From an uncultured Chlamydiae bacterium (GTDB lineage: Bacteria; Chlamydiota; Chlamydiia; Chlamydiales; CALBHK01), in NCBI GenBank assembly GCA_937894565.1, contig CALBHK010000155.1, forward strand, positions 1-6,191: DNA of 6,191 bases. The letters are read 5' to 3'. Shown here in pieces: positions 1-5,781 of this stretch. The notes beneath the pieces were generated by a model. That model worked only from the letters and a program-made list of their open reading frames with translations, ran no database searches and was not told where the DNA came from. Each line of letters begins with the position of its first letter. Position 1 is the first letter of the stretch. The translations under genes and the position numbers were made by a program.

Positions 1-90
1 GCAGTTTTCATTAGAAATCAGATCGCTAAATTCAACCCAACCATGGAATTGATAGAAAGAGTGGTGTTCTGGGGCAATGGCATGTTTCAT
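1..90 (-). CDS. Start of an unrecognised protein gene, cut by the left window edge
   Basis: An open frame on the minus strand begins at an ATG at 90-88 and stays open for 30 codons to base 1. The first residues read MKHAIAPEHHSFYQFHGWVE. Their composition, rich in His and aromatic residues, looks protein-like rather than like random translation, but I do not recognise a family. The frame is open upstream only as far as a TGA at 126-124. A TTG at 108-106 is a possible alternative start but lacks a clear ribosome binding site. The ATG has only a weak purine run (GGTAG, about 10 nt upstream). The gene starts 48 bp after the stop of the 606-residue gene, on the same strand and with no visible terminator between them, so it is probably the third gene of that operon. 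Thirty open codons are weak evidence on their own. Confidence 0.45.
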   Translation of the reverse strand, partial: MKHAIAPEHHSFYQFHGWVEFSDLISNENC

Positions 91-138
91 ATGGGGAAAT
101 TCTACCAAGAAAGAGGATAAATCTCAAGAAGAGAGAAA

Positions 139-1959
139 TTACTTACCAAAGAAGGCGATGTTGAAATAAACTTCCAACTCTTTGACAATATTTTTTGCTG
201 CTTCTTCTGGCTCATCTTCGTCTTTGCCTTCAAAAGAGCGAATCTCTTGCTTTAAAGCTTTTTCCATTTGAGCAGCTATTGTTTCTACTGAAATTGTCTG
301 CTTATGCGCCTCTTCTATCCCTTGGATAAAGGCGATCAGTTGTCTATAAGCAGAGGTTTGAATAAGGCTCTCAAAGTCATTCATAAGAGGAGGGGGGTAT
401 CCTATTTTTTCGGATAGGTATTGCAAAACGATGGCTTTTCCTGCATAGCCCAGATGCGGTCCCAGCAATTGAGCCCAAATAATTGCTTGCTTTTCAACTT
501 TTGTGCTCGATTTAATTAGTTCGCGCCTCAATAAGCCTTCAGCTTTATTAATTTCTTTATCGTAAAGGGAGTGGATAGTATGCAGCCGTTCTTTGGGCTC
601 TCCTGAAAAGACGCTTTCATCTTCTTCCCACTTTTTAAGGATAGTTTTATAGGGTATGTCAATGAAAATCTGATTCAAGTGATCATAACCTTTTGAAAGC
701 CGTTCGTAGGGGGCAGGGCTATCTGAAAGACCTGCAAAATAATTTTCTATGGCCTCTGTAGTTTTTATAGTAGAGATGTAAGGAGATCTTTCAACTAGAG
801 CGTGGTTAAGATGGCGGTGCAGCGCTAAAAAGGTGGCTTGATGATCAAGGAAAGCCTCTTTTTTAAGAAGAAGGAGATGTTTGGCTGTGCGATTAAGGCT
901 TCCTTCGGGCAGAAGTTTTTTAGCTAACGCTTGCATCTCATCAAAGAGGGGAAAAAAAAGAGGCAAAAGTGTCTTTCTAATCGGCATTTCGGGAATAAGA
1001 GCCTTGGATAGAGCCCAGCCCATGTGTTGGGAAGGATGGGGATATCCTGTTTGCACTGCTTGTGTGGTGACATGAAAAGTTTCAGGCAAAGGGACACTGG
1101 CTACACTTGATAGGGCATCGCGTTTAAAGGAGCCTTCTATAGTAATTTGTTCGCCTGGAAAAGGGGCTAAAGTTTGTTTAAGAGAGATAAAGCTTGTGTG
1201 GGAATCAGGACTTTCTATTTCATTGCGATTTTCAATGAGCGAAGTGATAGGAGTTTCCCTCATCAATCCAATGACCTGTTTACGTAAGTCCAGGGGTAAG
1301 TCAGAGCGATTAGCAAGGGTGATTGTCTTCATGTAAAAAAAGTCAATTTCCTGCGCTGTGGGGACACTCGATAGCATGCCATGTTCCTGTAAAAAGGAGG
1401 CGATTTTATGCATCGTGACATCCACTCCCTCTTTTTTTGAGGTGCGTAGGTAGATGGAATAATCTTTGGGCACATCGATTTCTGTTTTTAGATCTTCCCC
1501 AACGGCAAGAGCGGATGTTTCATAAAGAGTTTTAAAAACGCGATCGATGAGAGATAAAGGAGGCGTTCTTACTTTTTTAATTAGACTGTTGTAGCGGTTA
1601 ATCGCTTTGGCTGCAAGTTGAGCTAAATTCCGCTCATCTTCATTGCCTTCTTTGAGCTTTTCAATGACCTTCCAGTGGCTTTTTAGGTAGGTAATCGATT
1701 CTAATATTTTTTGCTCTACTTTAAGTTTGCGCTGCTTGTGTTCTTGGGAATAGGAGAAAAAAGAGAAAAAAAGTCTGAAAATAAGTTCAATATTAGAGAG
1801 TTTATGGGGAATAATGGCGCCGCTAGAAGTTAATTCCAAGCGTTCCACTTGAAGGGTTGATGAAGATTGGTTTTGAGCTGTGAAAAGCTCAATATTTTTA
1901 ATTGCCTCTTCAAAAGCTTTAAATCTTTTGGAAGAAGCTTCTTTTTTTTCTTCTACCAT
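139..1959 (-). CDS. Large hypothetical protein, 606 aa, translationally coupled to the pseudouridine synthase gene
   Basis: I do not recognise a known domain or catalytic motif. The frame could start further upstream (ATG at 2010-2008, 623 aa), but that would overlap the preceding gene by 52 bp. I choose the ATG at 1959-1957 because it overlaps the upstream TAA as TAATG and has AGGA 8 nt before it. The protein begins with a Lys/Glu-rich helical stretch (MVEEKKEASSKRF). A short Phe-rich patch follows at about residues 59-71 (LIFRLFFSFFSYS), too short and too close to charged residues for a confident membrane span. After that comes a long, mostly helical, charged region (about 72-135). The middle has many Leu/Pro-rich stretches, and an acidic segment (GKDEDEPEE) lies near the C-terminus. 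No signal peptide is visible. It looks cytosolic or possibly secreted without a cleaved signal. Its style resembles lineage-specific hypothetical proteins of environmental Chlamydiae, but that is an impression. It is very likely a real gene: long open frame and operon position. Confidence 0.85.
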   Translation of the reverse strand: MVEEKKEASSKRFKAFEEAIKNIELFTAQNQSSSTLQVERLELTSSGAIIPHKLSNIELIFRLFFSFFSYSQEHKQRKLKVEQKILESITYLKSHWKVIEKLKEGNEDERNLAQLAAKAINRYNSLIKKVRTPPLSLIDRVFKTLYETSALAVGEDLKTEIDVPKDYSIYLRTSKKEGVDVTMHKIASFLQEHGMLSSVPTAQEIDFFYMKTITLANRSDLPLDLRKQVIGLMRETPITSLIENRNEIESPDSHTSFISLKQTLAPFPGEQITIEGSFKRDALSSVASVPLPETFHVTTQAVQTGYPHPSQHMGWALSKALIPEMPIRKTLLPLFFPLFDEMQALAKKLLPEGSLNRTAKHLLLLKKEAFLDHQATFLALHRHLNHALVERSPYISTIKTTEAIENYFAGLSDSPAPYERLSKGYDHLNQIFIDIPYKTILKKWEEDESVFSGEPKERLHTIHSLYDKEINKAEGLLRRELIKSSTKVEKQAIIWAQLLGPHLGYAGKAIVLQYLSEKIGYPPPLMNDFESLIQTSAYRQLIAFIQGIEEAHKQTISVETIAAQMEKALKQEIRSFEGKDEDEPEEAAKNIVKELEVYFNIAFFGK

Positions 1960-1971
1960 TATCCTTTTCCT
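1957..1971 (-). promoter_or_regulatory. TAATG stop-start overlap with ribosome binding site (translational coupling)
   Basis: Read on the minus strand, AGGAAAAGGA (1971-1962) is followed directly by TAATG (1961-1957). The TAA ends the pseudouridine synthase and the ATG, sharing its A, begins the 606-residue protein. AGGA sits 8 nt before the ATG, a good spacing, and lies inside the last codons of the upstream gene. This arrangement normally means that ribosomes finishing the first gene reinitiate on the second, which decides the start against the longer reading. Confidence 0.7.
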
Positions 1972-2672
1972 GCTGCTTGCAGGCGATCGTTTAGCGTCAT
2001 TTCCCGCCATTCGCCCTCAGCTAACTTGCCAATTTGAAGGCCCCCAATGCGAATGCGCTTAAGTTGCAGAGTCTTTAATCCGGCACTCTCTAAAATTTTG
2101 CGCACTTCATGTTTTTTTCCTTCACTTACAATTATTTTTAACGTATTGCGACGTACTTTGACAACTTTTTTTGGTTTGACAAAAGTCCCCTCTACAAAAG
2201 CGCCTTCCGTCATCTTCCTTAAATCTTCCAATTTGACTTCTCTGTGTACTTTGGCTAAATATTCTTTTGTGATGCCGGCGCTGGGGTGGATCACCTCTTG
2301 GGCAAAATGGCCATCATTTGTAATAATAAGCAAGCCTGATGTCTCTTTGTCCAAACGACCGACGGTAAAAAGACGCGAAGGGACCTGTTCAAATAAATCG
2401 ATAATGCGTTTGCCTTTATACTGTTCTGCTGCACTACAGTAGTAGCCGGTCGGTTTATGCAGAAGATAATACACTTTGCGCTCCGGTTTTTCTAAGCGTT
2501 TGCCCTCTACTTCGATGCGGTCTACGTAAGGATCGACATGTGTTTGCGGAGTAAGGATCACCTCTCCATTGACTTTAACCTGGCCTGATGCAATCAGCTC
2601 TTCGGCCTTACGCCTGGACGAGACTCCTGCTGCTGCTAAAATTTTACTTAAGCGATTGCTATCTCTAGACAT
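1959..2672 (-). CDS. rluB: RsuA/RluB-family rRNA pseudouridine synthase, 237 aa
   Basis: This enzyme converts a specific uridine in ribosomal RNA to pseudouridine. The N-terminus (about residues 6-52: RLSKILAAAGVSSRRKAEEL, then GQVKVNGEV) is an S4 RNA-binding domain. The catalytic domain carries the family signature GRLDKETSGLLIITND at 105-120, with D108 as the expected catalytic aspartate. HPS...KEYL follows at about 129-139, and near the end comes EGKKHEVRKILESAGL (184-199) and LKRIRIG (204-210), the conserved basic motif of this family. Length and domain order match RsuA/RluB/RluE/RluF enzymes. The target (in E. coli RluB modifies 23S rRNA U2605, RsuA 16S U516) cannot be fixed from motifs alone, so the symbol is tentative while the family is secure. 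The ATG at 2672-2670 has AGAGGT 4 nt upstream. It is the first gene of the minus-strand unit and ends in a TAATG overlap with the next. Confidence 0.93.
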   Translation of the reverse strand: MSRDSNRLSKILAAAGVSSRRKAEELIASGQVKVNGEVILTPQTHVDPYVDRIEVEGKRLEKPERKVYYLLHKPTGYYCSAAEQYKGKRIIDLFEQVPSRLFTVGRLDKETSGLLIITNDGHFAQEVIHPSAGITKEYLAKVHREVKLEDLRKMTEGAFVEGTFVKPKKVVKVRRNTLKIIVSEGKKHEVRKILESAGLKTLQLKRIRIGGLQIGKLAEGEWREMTLNDRLQAAGKG

Positions 2673-2756
2673 CTATACCTCTGAATATAAAGTAGCAGTT
2701 TAGCACTCTATAAGCAAATAGGCAAGAAAATGTGTGGAAATATATAATTTTAATTA
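2673..2756. other. Divergent intergenic region, pseudouridine synthase side
   Basis: On the minus strand the pseudouridine synthase has a clear ribosome binding site, AGAGGT at 2682-2677, 4 nt before its ATG. Its promoter must lie in this stretch, but I see no convincing -35/-10 pair. TATATT or TATAGA hexamers read on the minus strand around 2686-2712 are possible -10 elements without a good partner. The 10-mer ACCTCTGAAT at 2677-2686 recurs at 2785-2794 in the divergent leader. This may be chance, since both copies contain the complement of a ribosome binding site. Confidence 0.4.
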
Positions 2757-2765
2757 TGTTATAAT
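2757..2765 (+). promoter_or_regulatory. Extended -10 promoter of the 404-residue protein gene
   Basis: TGTTATAAT is a perfect extended -10 element (TG-N-TATAAT). The -35 position about 17 nt upstream reads GAAATA and does not match consensus, as is common for extended -10 promoters. Transcription would begin near 2771-2773, giving a leader of about 47 nt before the ATG at 2819. The surrounding DNA is strongly A+T-rich. Confidence 0.6.
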
Positions 2766-2768
2766 AAG

Positions 2769-2795
2769 AATTAGAGGTAATTTCACCTCTGAATT
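2769..2795 (+). promoter_or_regulatory. Hairpin at the 5' end of the leader
   Basis: AGAGGT (2773-2778) pairs with ACCTCT (2785-2790) around a 6-nt loop AATTTC. The stem can be extended by AATT (2769-2772) pairing with AATT (2792-2795) if G2791 is bulged. It lies at or just after the predicted transcription start and ends 10 nt before the GGGGG ribosome binding site. It could protect the 5' end of the mRNA or act as an operator-like palindrome. It has no T-run and is not a terminator. Confidence 0.45.
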
Positions 2796-2805
2796 GAATT
2801 GAACC

Positions 2806-2810
2806 GGGGG
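2806..2810 (+). promoter_or_regulatory. Ribosome binding site GGGGG that decides the start at 2819
   Basis: Two in-frame ATG codons lie at 2813 and 2819. The GGGGG run ends only 2 nt before the first but 8 nt before the second, so the second (protein starting MSDEINFHEQ) is the better start. Confidence 0.55.
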
Positions 2811-2818
2811 AAATGATT

Positions 2819-4033
2819 ATGTCTGATGAAATTAATTTTCATGAACAAATTGAGCAATTATTAGGCTTTGGTAGTGCGCCGCCCGTCAGTGGAACAACCA
2901 ATGCAAGCGCGCCTTCTAAAACTCAAGAAGACTCCTCGACTTCCACAATTAGCAAGGTCCAGATGGAAGATGATGCCAAAAAGGCGATTTGGCCAGGCTC
3001 GGCCCCTATGCTTATTGTGCCTAATTATATGCAAATTATCATGCAAACAAGAAAAGATTTTGAAGAGATGAAGCATGACATTATTTCGGATATGTTGAAC
3101 AAATGGTCCGAAAGCTTGAAACAAATGACAACAGAAGATCGCAAAAAATTTGAACACCAGATCAAGTTGGGACTGGATAAACTCTTTAATGCGTACATCA
3201 TTCCAAGCGCTAATGGACCGACCACTATTCAAGAAGTGTATAAGTTAGAGCTAGGACGTGTGGATCAAGCGGATAGAGGGGCATTGGATTCTTATTTCTT
3301 TGTGGGATTAGGTATGTCAGTGCTTATGATCAATGCGCTTTCTGTGATTGCAGGCCCGTCCGCTCAGGCTATTGGAGTTGCCCAACCCGGAATGAAACTT
3401 ATGGGTGCTTTAGCAGGGTCTGAAGTTGTTCCAAAATCTTTAGATGCCTCTTTAAGGCCCGATATTTTAAGTCAATTAGCAGCTCTTTTACTGCTGCCTT
3501 CCTTTTATCCTGCAATGGCAAAAGCGGTCGGTTTACTCAAAGTTCAGCCTAAAGCTAATTTGGAACAAGAGTTTGCCCTCCAATTTTTAAAACAAAATAT
3601 CCTGCTCGCAAAAAGCGGAGATTTTAGCGAATTTCTTAAAGTGATCGCCCAAACCATTCCAAAAGCTGCGCAAGCGGGGACAAAACAGCAGGAATTGTTG
3701 CTCTTCACTGCGAAGATGATGCTGCTTTTATCCTCTTTAGCTCTGTTTTATAAAGTAGAAACAGGAGGATTAACGGGGGCTGAGTTAAAAGGGATGGTCA
3801 CTGGAGAGATGAAACTGCCTCCCGGAGATCCCAGATTAGAGGCTGCTGCTTTAGTTAATGAGCTGCTGAAATCTGTAAAACTGCCGGATAAAGAGGTTAG
3901 TGTCATGATGGAGGCTTTTTATCAATACTTTGATGGGGATCCCAATTATGCAGATCTTCTGGACCCGTTAGAAACGATGAAAATGTTGAGTCAGGACCTA
4001 TCGATACCTAAAAGCACCATGCAACCTATTTAG
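2819..4033 (+). CDS. Hypothetical protein with three hydrophobic segments, 404 aa; possible membrane or secreted protein
   Basis: I do not recognise the family. Starting at ATG 2819 (MSDEINFHEQ), the first 15 residues look like a short acidic helix. Residues about 19-48 are rich in Ser, Thr, Pro and Ala and look disordered. Residues 70-125 form a charged, amphipathic helical region (TRKDFEEMKHDI, TEDRKKFEHQ). Three hydrophobic stretches follow: about 159-186 (YFFVGLGMSVLMINALSVIA), 216-241 (LAALLLLPSFYPAMAKAVG) and 293-312 (LLLFTAKMMLLLSSLALFY). The tail is acidic (FDGDPNYADLLDP). There is no cleavable signal peptide. A disordered Ser/Thr-rich N-terminus ahead of hydrophobic helices is seen in type III-secreted membrane-inserting proteins of Chlamydiae, but soluble helical bundles can look the same, so this is only a hypothesis. 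An extended -10 promoter and leader hairpin lie upstream. The 3' end overlaps serS tail to tail by 8 bp. Coding status is very likely; function unknown. Confidence 0.88.
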   Translation: MSDEINFHEQIEQLLGFGSAPPVSGTTNASAPSKTQEDSSTSTISKVQMEDDAKKAIWPGSAPMLIVPNYMQIIMQTRKDFEEMKHDIISDMLNKWSESLKQMTTEDRKKFEHQIKLGLDKLFNAYIIPSANGPTTIQEVYKLELGRVDQADRGALDSYFFVGLGMSVLMINALSVIAGPSAQAIGVAQPGMKLMGALAGSEVVPKSLDASLRPDILSQLAALLLLPSFYPAMAKAVGLLKVQPKANLEQEFALQFLKQNILLAKSGDFSEFLKVIAQTIPKAAQAGTKQQELLLFTAKMMLLLSSLALFYKVETGGLTGAELKGMVTGEMKLPPGDPRLEAAALVNELLKSVKLPDKEVSVMMEAFYQYFDGDPNYADLLDPLETMKMLSQDLSIPKSTMQPI

Positions 4034-5303
4034 TTGGTGTTAGAGTATCAAAGTCCAGACGATCAGCCAATACTTTTGGCAGTTTGATGGATCCATCTTC
4101 CTGCTGGTTGCTTTCTAATATGGCGACCATCAATCTTGAAGTGGCGAGTGAAGAGCCATTTAATGTATGCGCTAAATGTAAATTTCCTTCTTGATCTCTA
4201 TAGCGGATGTTACTTCTTCTAGATTGATAATCTGTGCAATTAGAAACAGAAGAGACTTCTTTATAGATACCTTGTTCGCTTAAATACGCTTCAATATCTA
4301 CCGTATAAGAGGAACCAAAGGACATATCGCCCGTGACTAATTCGGCAAGACGGTAGTGCAAACCAAGGCCCTGCAAAATGGTCTCTGCAGAAGTGATCAT
4401 TTTTTCAAAAATGGAGGCGCTCTCGTCCTGGCGTGTGAAGCAAAAAAGTTCAACTTTATTAAATTGATGCACGCGAATAAGACCCTGTTCCTTTTTTCCG
4501 GCAGCTCCTGCTTCTCTGCGAAAGCAAGGCGTGTAAGACATATACATCTTTGGTAGCTCGCTTGATGGCAATATTTCATCGGCATGCAGGCCATTGAGGG
4601 CAATTTCTGCTGTCGGAATAAGATAGAGCTGATAGTCTTCGTCCTGAATTTTAAAGAGCTGGGAGGCAAATTTGGGCAATTGACCAGAGCCATACATAAT
4701 TTCGGGTCTTACGCAATGGGGGACCATCATTGGTGTGAAGCCATTTTTAAGGTTAGTTTCATACATGTAATTAATGAGCGCCCATTCGAGTCTTGCCCCT
4801 AAATTACTATAAACAACCCATCCGCTACCAGAAATTTTAGCGCCCCGTACAAAATCAAATAAACCTAATTTTTCATTGAGCTCGACATGGCTTTTAGGTT
4901 GAAAATTAAACTTGGGTTTTTCTCCCCAGGTTTTAATGCAAACATTTTCAGCAGGATCATGTGAGATTTTCGCATGATCAAAAGGAATGTTGGGAAGAGC
5001 GCTGATTTCTGCTTCAAAAAGCTCGCGTGTTTGCCGCACTTGTTCATCTAATGTTTTAATATCTTCATTGAATGCACTCACTTCTTCCAGAGCGTCAGAG
5101 GCATCTTTCCCTAAACGTTTCAGTTCTCCAATGGCTTTTGAGGTACTATTTTTTTTGTGTTTCAAGGTTTCAACTTGAGTGAGCAGCTCTCTTAGGCGAG
5201 TATCGTATTCGCAAAGAAGAGTAAGATCGATGGTGGGATCTTTTGTTTTTAATTTTCTTTCAATTGCTTCGCGATTTTCACGCACAAGTTTAATGTCGAT
5301 CAT
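4026..5303 (-). CDS. serS: Seryl-tRNA synthetase, 425 aa
   Basis: This cytosolic class II aminoacyl-tRNA synthetase charges tRNA-Ser (and tRNA-Sec where present) with serine using ATP, via seryl-adenylate. It begins with MIDIKLVREN, the usual bacterial SerRS N-terminus. A long antiparallel coiled-coil arm at about residues 30-105 grips the tRNA variable arm. The catalytic core has TPMMVPHCV (190-198), TAE (231-233, serine-binding loop) and motif 2 FRREAGAAGKKEQGLIRVHQ (261-280) leading into FNKVELF. Then come VSSVSNCTDYQSRR (350-363) and motif 3 HTLNGSSLATSRLMVAILE (379-397). Length is normal. One oddity: the segment usually reading like GACKTYDLE reads GSSYTVDIE (330-338), with Lys to Tyr and Tyr to Val. 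The ATG at 5303 has a weak GAGAA 4 nt upstream and a leader of only about 22 nt from a consensus promoter, leaving no room for a T-box. The last 8 bp overlap the convergent 404-residue gene. Confidence 0.98.
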   Translation of the reverse strand: MIDIKLVRENREAIERKLKTKDPTIDLTLLCEYDTRLRELLTQVETLKHKKNSTSKAIGELKRLGKDASDALEEVSAFNEDIKTLDEQVRQTRELFEAEISALPNIPFDHAKISHDPAENVCIKTWGEKPKFNFQPKSHVELNEKLGLFDFVRGAKISGSGWVVYSNLGARLEWALINYMYETNLKNGFTPMMVPHCVRPEIMYGSGQLPKFASQLFKIQDEDYQLYLIPTAEIALNGLHADEILPSSELPKMYMSYTPCFRREAGAAGKKEQGLIRVHQFNKVELFCFTRQDESASIFEKMITSAETILQGLGLHYRLAELVTGDMSFGSSYTVDIEAYLSEQGIYKEVSSVSNCTDYQSRRSNIRYRDQEGNLHLAHTLNGSSLATSRLMVAILESNQQEDGSIKLPKVLADRLDFDTLTPTK

Positions 5304-5331
5304 AGGTTTCTCACGTTAAGGATAGGGGTCT

Positions 5332-5360
5332 ATTATAAAACCGATATTTACCTCTGTCAA
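5332..5360 (-). promoter_or_regulatory. Perfect-consensus sigma-70 promoter of serS
   Basis: On the minus strand TTGACA (5360-5355) is followed after exactly 17 bp by TATAAT (5337-5332). Both hexamers and the spacer match the housekeeping consensus. Transcription would begin near 5325, about 22 nt before the serS ATG. This predicts strong constitutive expression, as fits a housekeeping synthetase. Confidence 0.85.
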
Positions 5361-5371
5361 GTTGTTTGACA
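5355..5371. repeat. Small palindrome embedding the serS -35 box
   Basis: TGTCAAGTTGTTTGACA is a 6-bp perfect inverted repeat with a 5-bp spacer. One half is the serS -35 hexamer on the minus strand and the other is a second TTGACA on the plus strand (5366-5371). No acceptable -10 lies 16-18 bp downstream of the plus-strand copy, so a divergent promoter is not supported. An operator overlapping the -35 box is possible but unproven. Confidence 0.5.
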
Positions 5372-5407
5372 AAAATTATTTCATTCGGTTACCAGCATAG
5401 AAAATAA

Positions 5408-5483
5408 TAGACTTCTTGCGTAATTAGCTTTGCTTGAAAAAATTGGTATTTTTTCAAGCAAAGCTAATTACGCAAGAAGTCTA
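5408..5483. repeat. Perfect 36-bp inverted repeat with 4-nt loop; MITE-like palindrome
   Basis: The left arm (5408-5443, beginning TAGACTTCTTGCGTAATTAG) is the exact reverse complement of the right arm (5448-5483), 36 of 36 pairs, around a TGGT loop (5444-5447). The outermost bases are TA on both sides, so the structure can be read as TA + GACTTCTTGCG...CGCAAGAAGTC + TA. TA duplication is typical of IS630/Tc1-mariner elements and their small non-autonomous derivatives; that origin is inference. It encodes nothing. It is only about 31% G+C, and no plus-strand gene in the window precedes it, so an ordinary terminator is unlikely. On the minus strand it is followed by TTATTTT, a poor T-run. If transcribed on the plus strand it would form a long RNA hairpin ending 2 nt before the next gene's ribosome binding site. 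Confidence 0.9.
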
Positions 5484-5494
5484 ATGGAGATCGT

Positions 5495-5719
5495 ATGGAA
5501 AAAGTCGATGAAATAGTTTCAGTTAATTTTTATGTAAAAGATATGTTTTTTTACAAAGATATTACTATTGAGGATTTAAAGAATATAGACCGCTTAATTC
5601 TGGTTTTTGCCAGACATGCATTTCGAAAAGAAAATAAAATATTTAGTGTTGAAAATCAATTTGAAGCTAGATTAGATGAGGAACTACTTACCCTCGCCCC
5701 TATTTGCAAAGGTTATTAA
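5495..5719 (+). CDS. Small hypothetical protein, 74 aa; probably a truncated tandem paralog of the next gene
   Basis: The product begins MEKVDEIVSVNFYV and contains DLKNIDRLILVFARHA at 27-42 and QFEAR at 55-59. Without gaps, 29 of its first 61 residues are identical to the product of the gene at 5782, so the two are clear paralogs. After residue 61 the similarity stops, and the protein ends 13 residues later, while the neighbour continues for at least 75 more. This copy therefore looks truncated by mutation or deletion, though it may still make a short product. The start ATG at 5495 is preceded by GGAGA (5486-5490) with 4-nt spacing, just after the 36-bp inverted repeat. An out-of-frame ATG lies at 5484. 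I see no convincing promoter. I recognise no known family, and there is no signal peptide or membrane segment. Confidence 0.65.
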   Translation: MEKVDEIVSVNFYVKDMFFYKDITIEDLKNIDRLILVFARHAFRKENKIFSVENQFEARLDEELLTLAPICKGY

Positions 5720-5721
5720 AA

Positions 5722-5740
5722 CATTTAAAGTTTTTAAATG
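5722..5740 (+). repeat. A+T-only small hairpin between the tandem paralogs
   Basis: CATTTAAA (5722-5729) and TTTAAATG (5733-5740) form a perfect 8-bp inverted repeat with a 3-nt loop, starting 3 nt after the stop of the 74-residue gene. With almost no G/C pairs and no following T-run it is unlikely to stop transcription, so the two small genes may be co-transcribed. Confidence 0.35.
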
Positions 5741-5781
5741 AAAAATGAAAATTCTTTTAAAAAATAAGGAAAGAGGATTAC

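Noticed and set aside
1880..2062. 60-codon open frame on the plus strand, starting MKSSIFLIASS
   Set aside because: It looks like a signal peptide at first, but it is antisense across the junction of two real minus-strand genes. The hydrophobic character comes from reading Lys/Glu codons backwards.
2047..2442. 131-codon open frame on the plus strand
   Set aside because: It lies entirely antisense to the well-supported pseudouridine synthase gene, its translation shows no domain, and it has no plausible promoter or ribosome binding site.
2861..3232. 123-codon open frame on the minus strand
   Set aside because: Shadow of the 404-residue gene on the opposite strand, with no ribosome binding site or recognisable motif.
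4397..4693. 98-codon open frame on the minus strand
   Set aside because: Lies in another frame on the same strand inside serS, whose conserved motifs are all read in the chosen frame.
5304..5331. T-box riboswitch in front of serS
   Set aside because: The consensus promoter leaves a leader of only about 22 nt, far too short for a T-box.
5366..5394. A plus-strand promoter using TTGACA at 5366 for the small gene pair
   Set aside because: The sequence 16-18 bp downstream (GTTACCAG) bears no resemblance to a -10 element.
5408..5483. The inverted repeat as a Rho-independent terminator
   Set aside because: The stem is far too long and A+T-rich, there is no T-run after it on the plus strand, and no plus-strand gene in the window ends before it. 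On the minus strand the T-rich stretch is short and interrupted.
5484..5516. Upstream ATG at 5484 as the start of the 74-residue protein, since ATGGAGATC also opens the second paralog
   Set aside because: It is out of frame with the conserved protein and runs into a TAG after ten codons. The match to the other copy's first nine bases is noted but may be chance.
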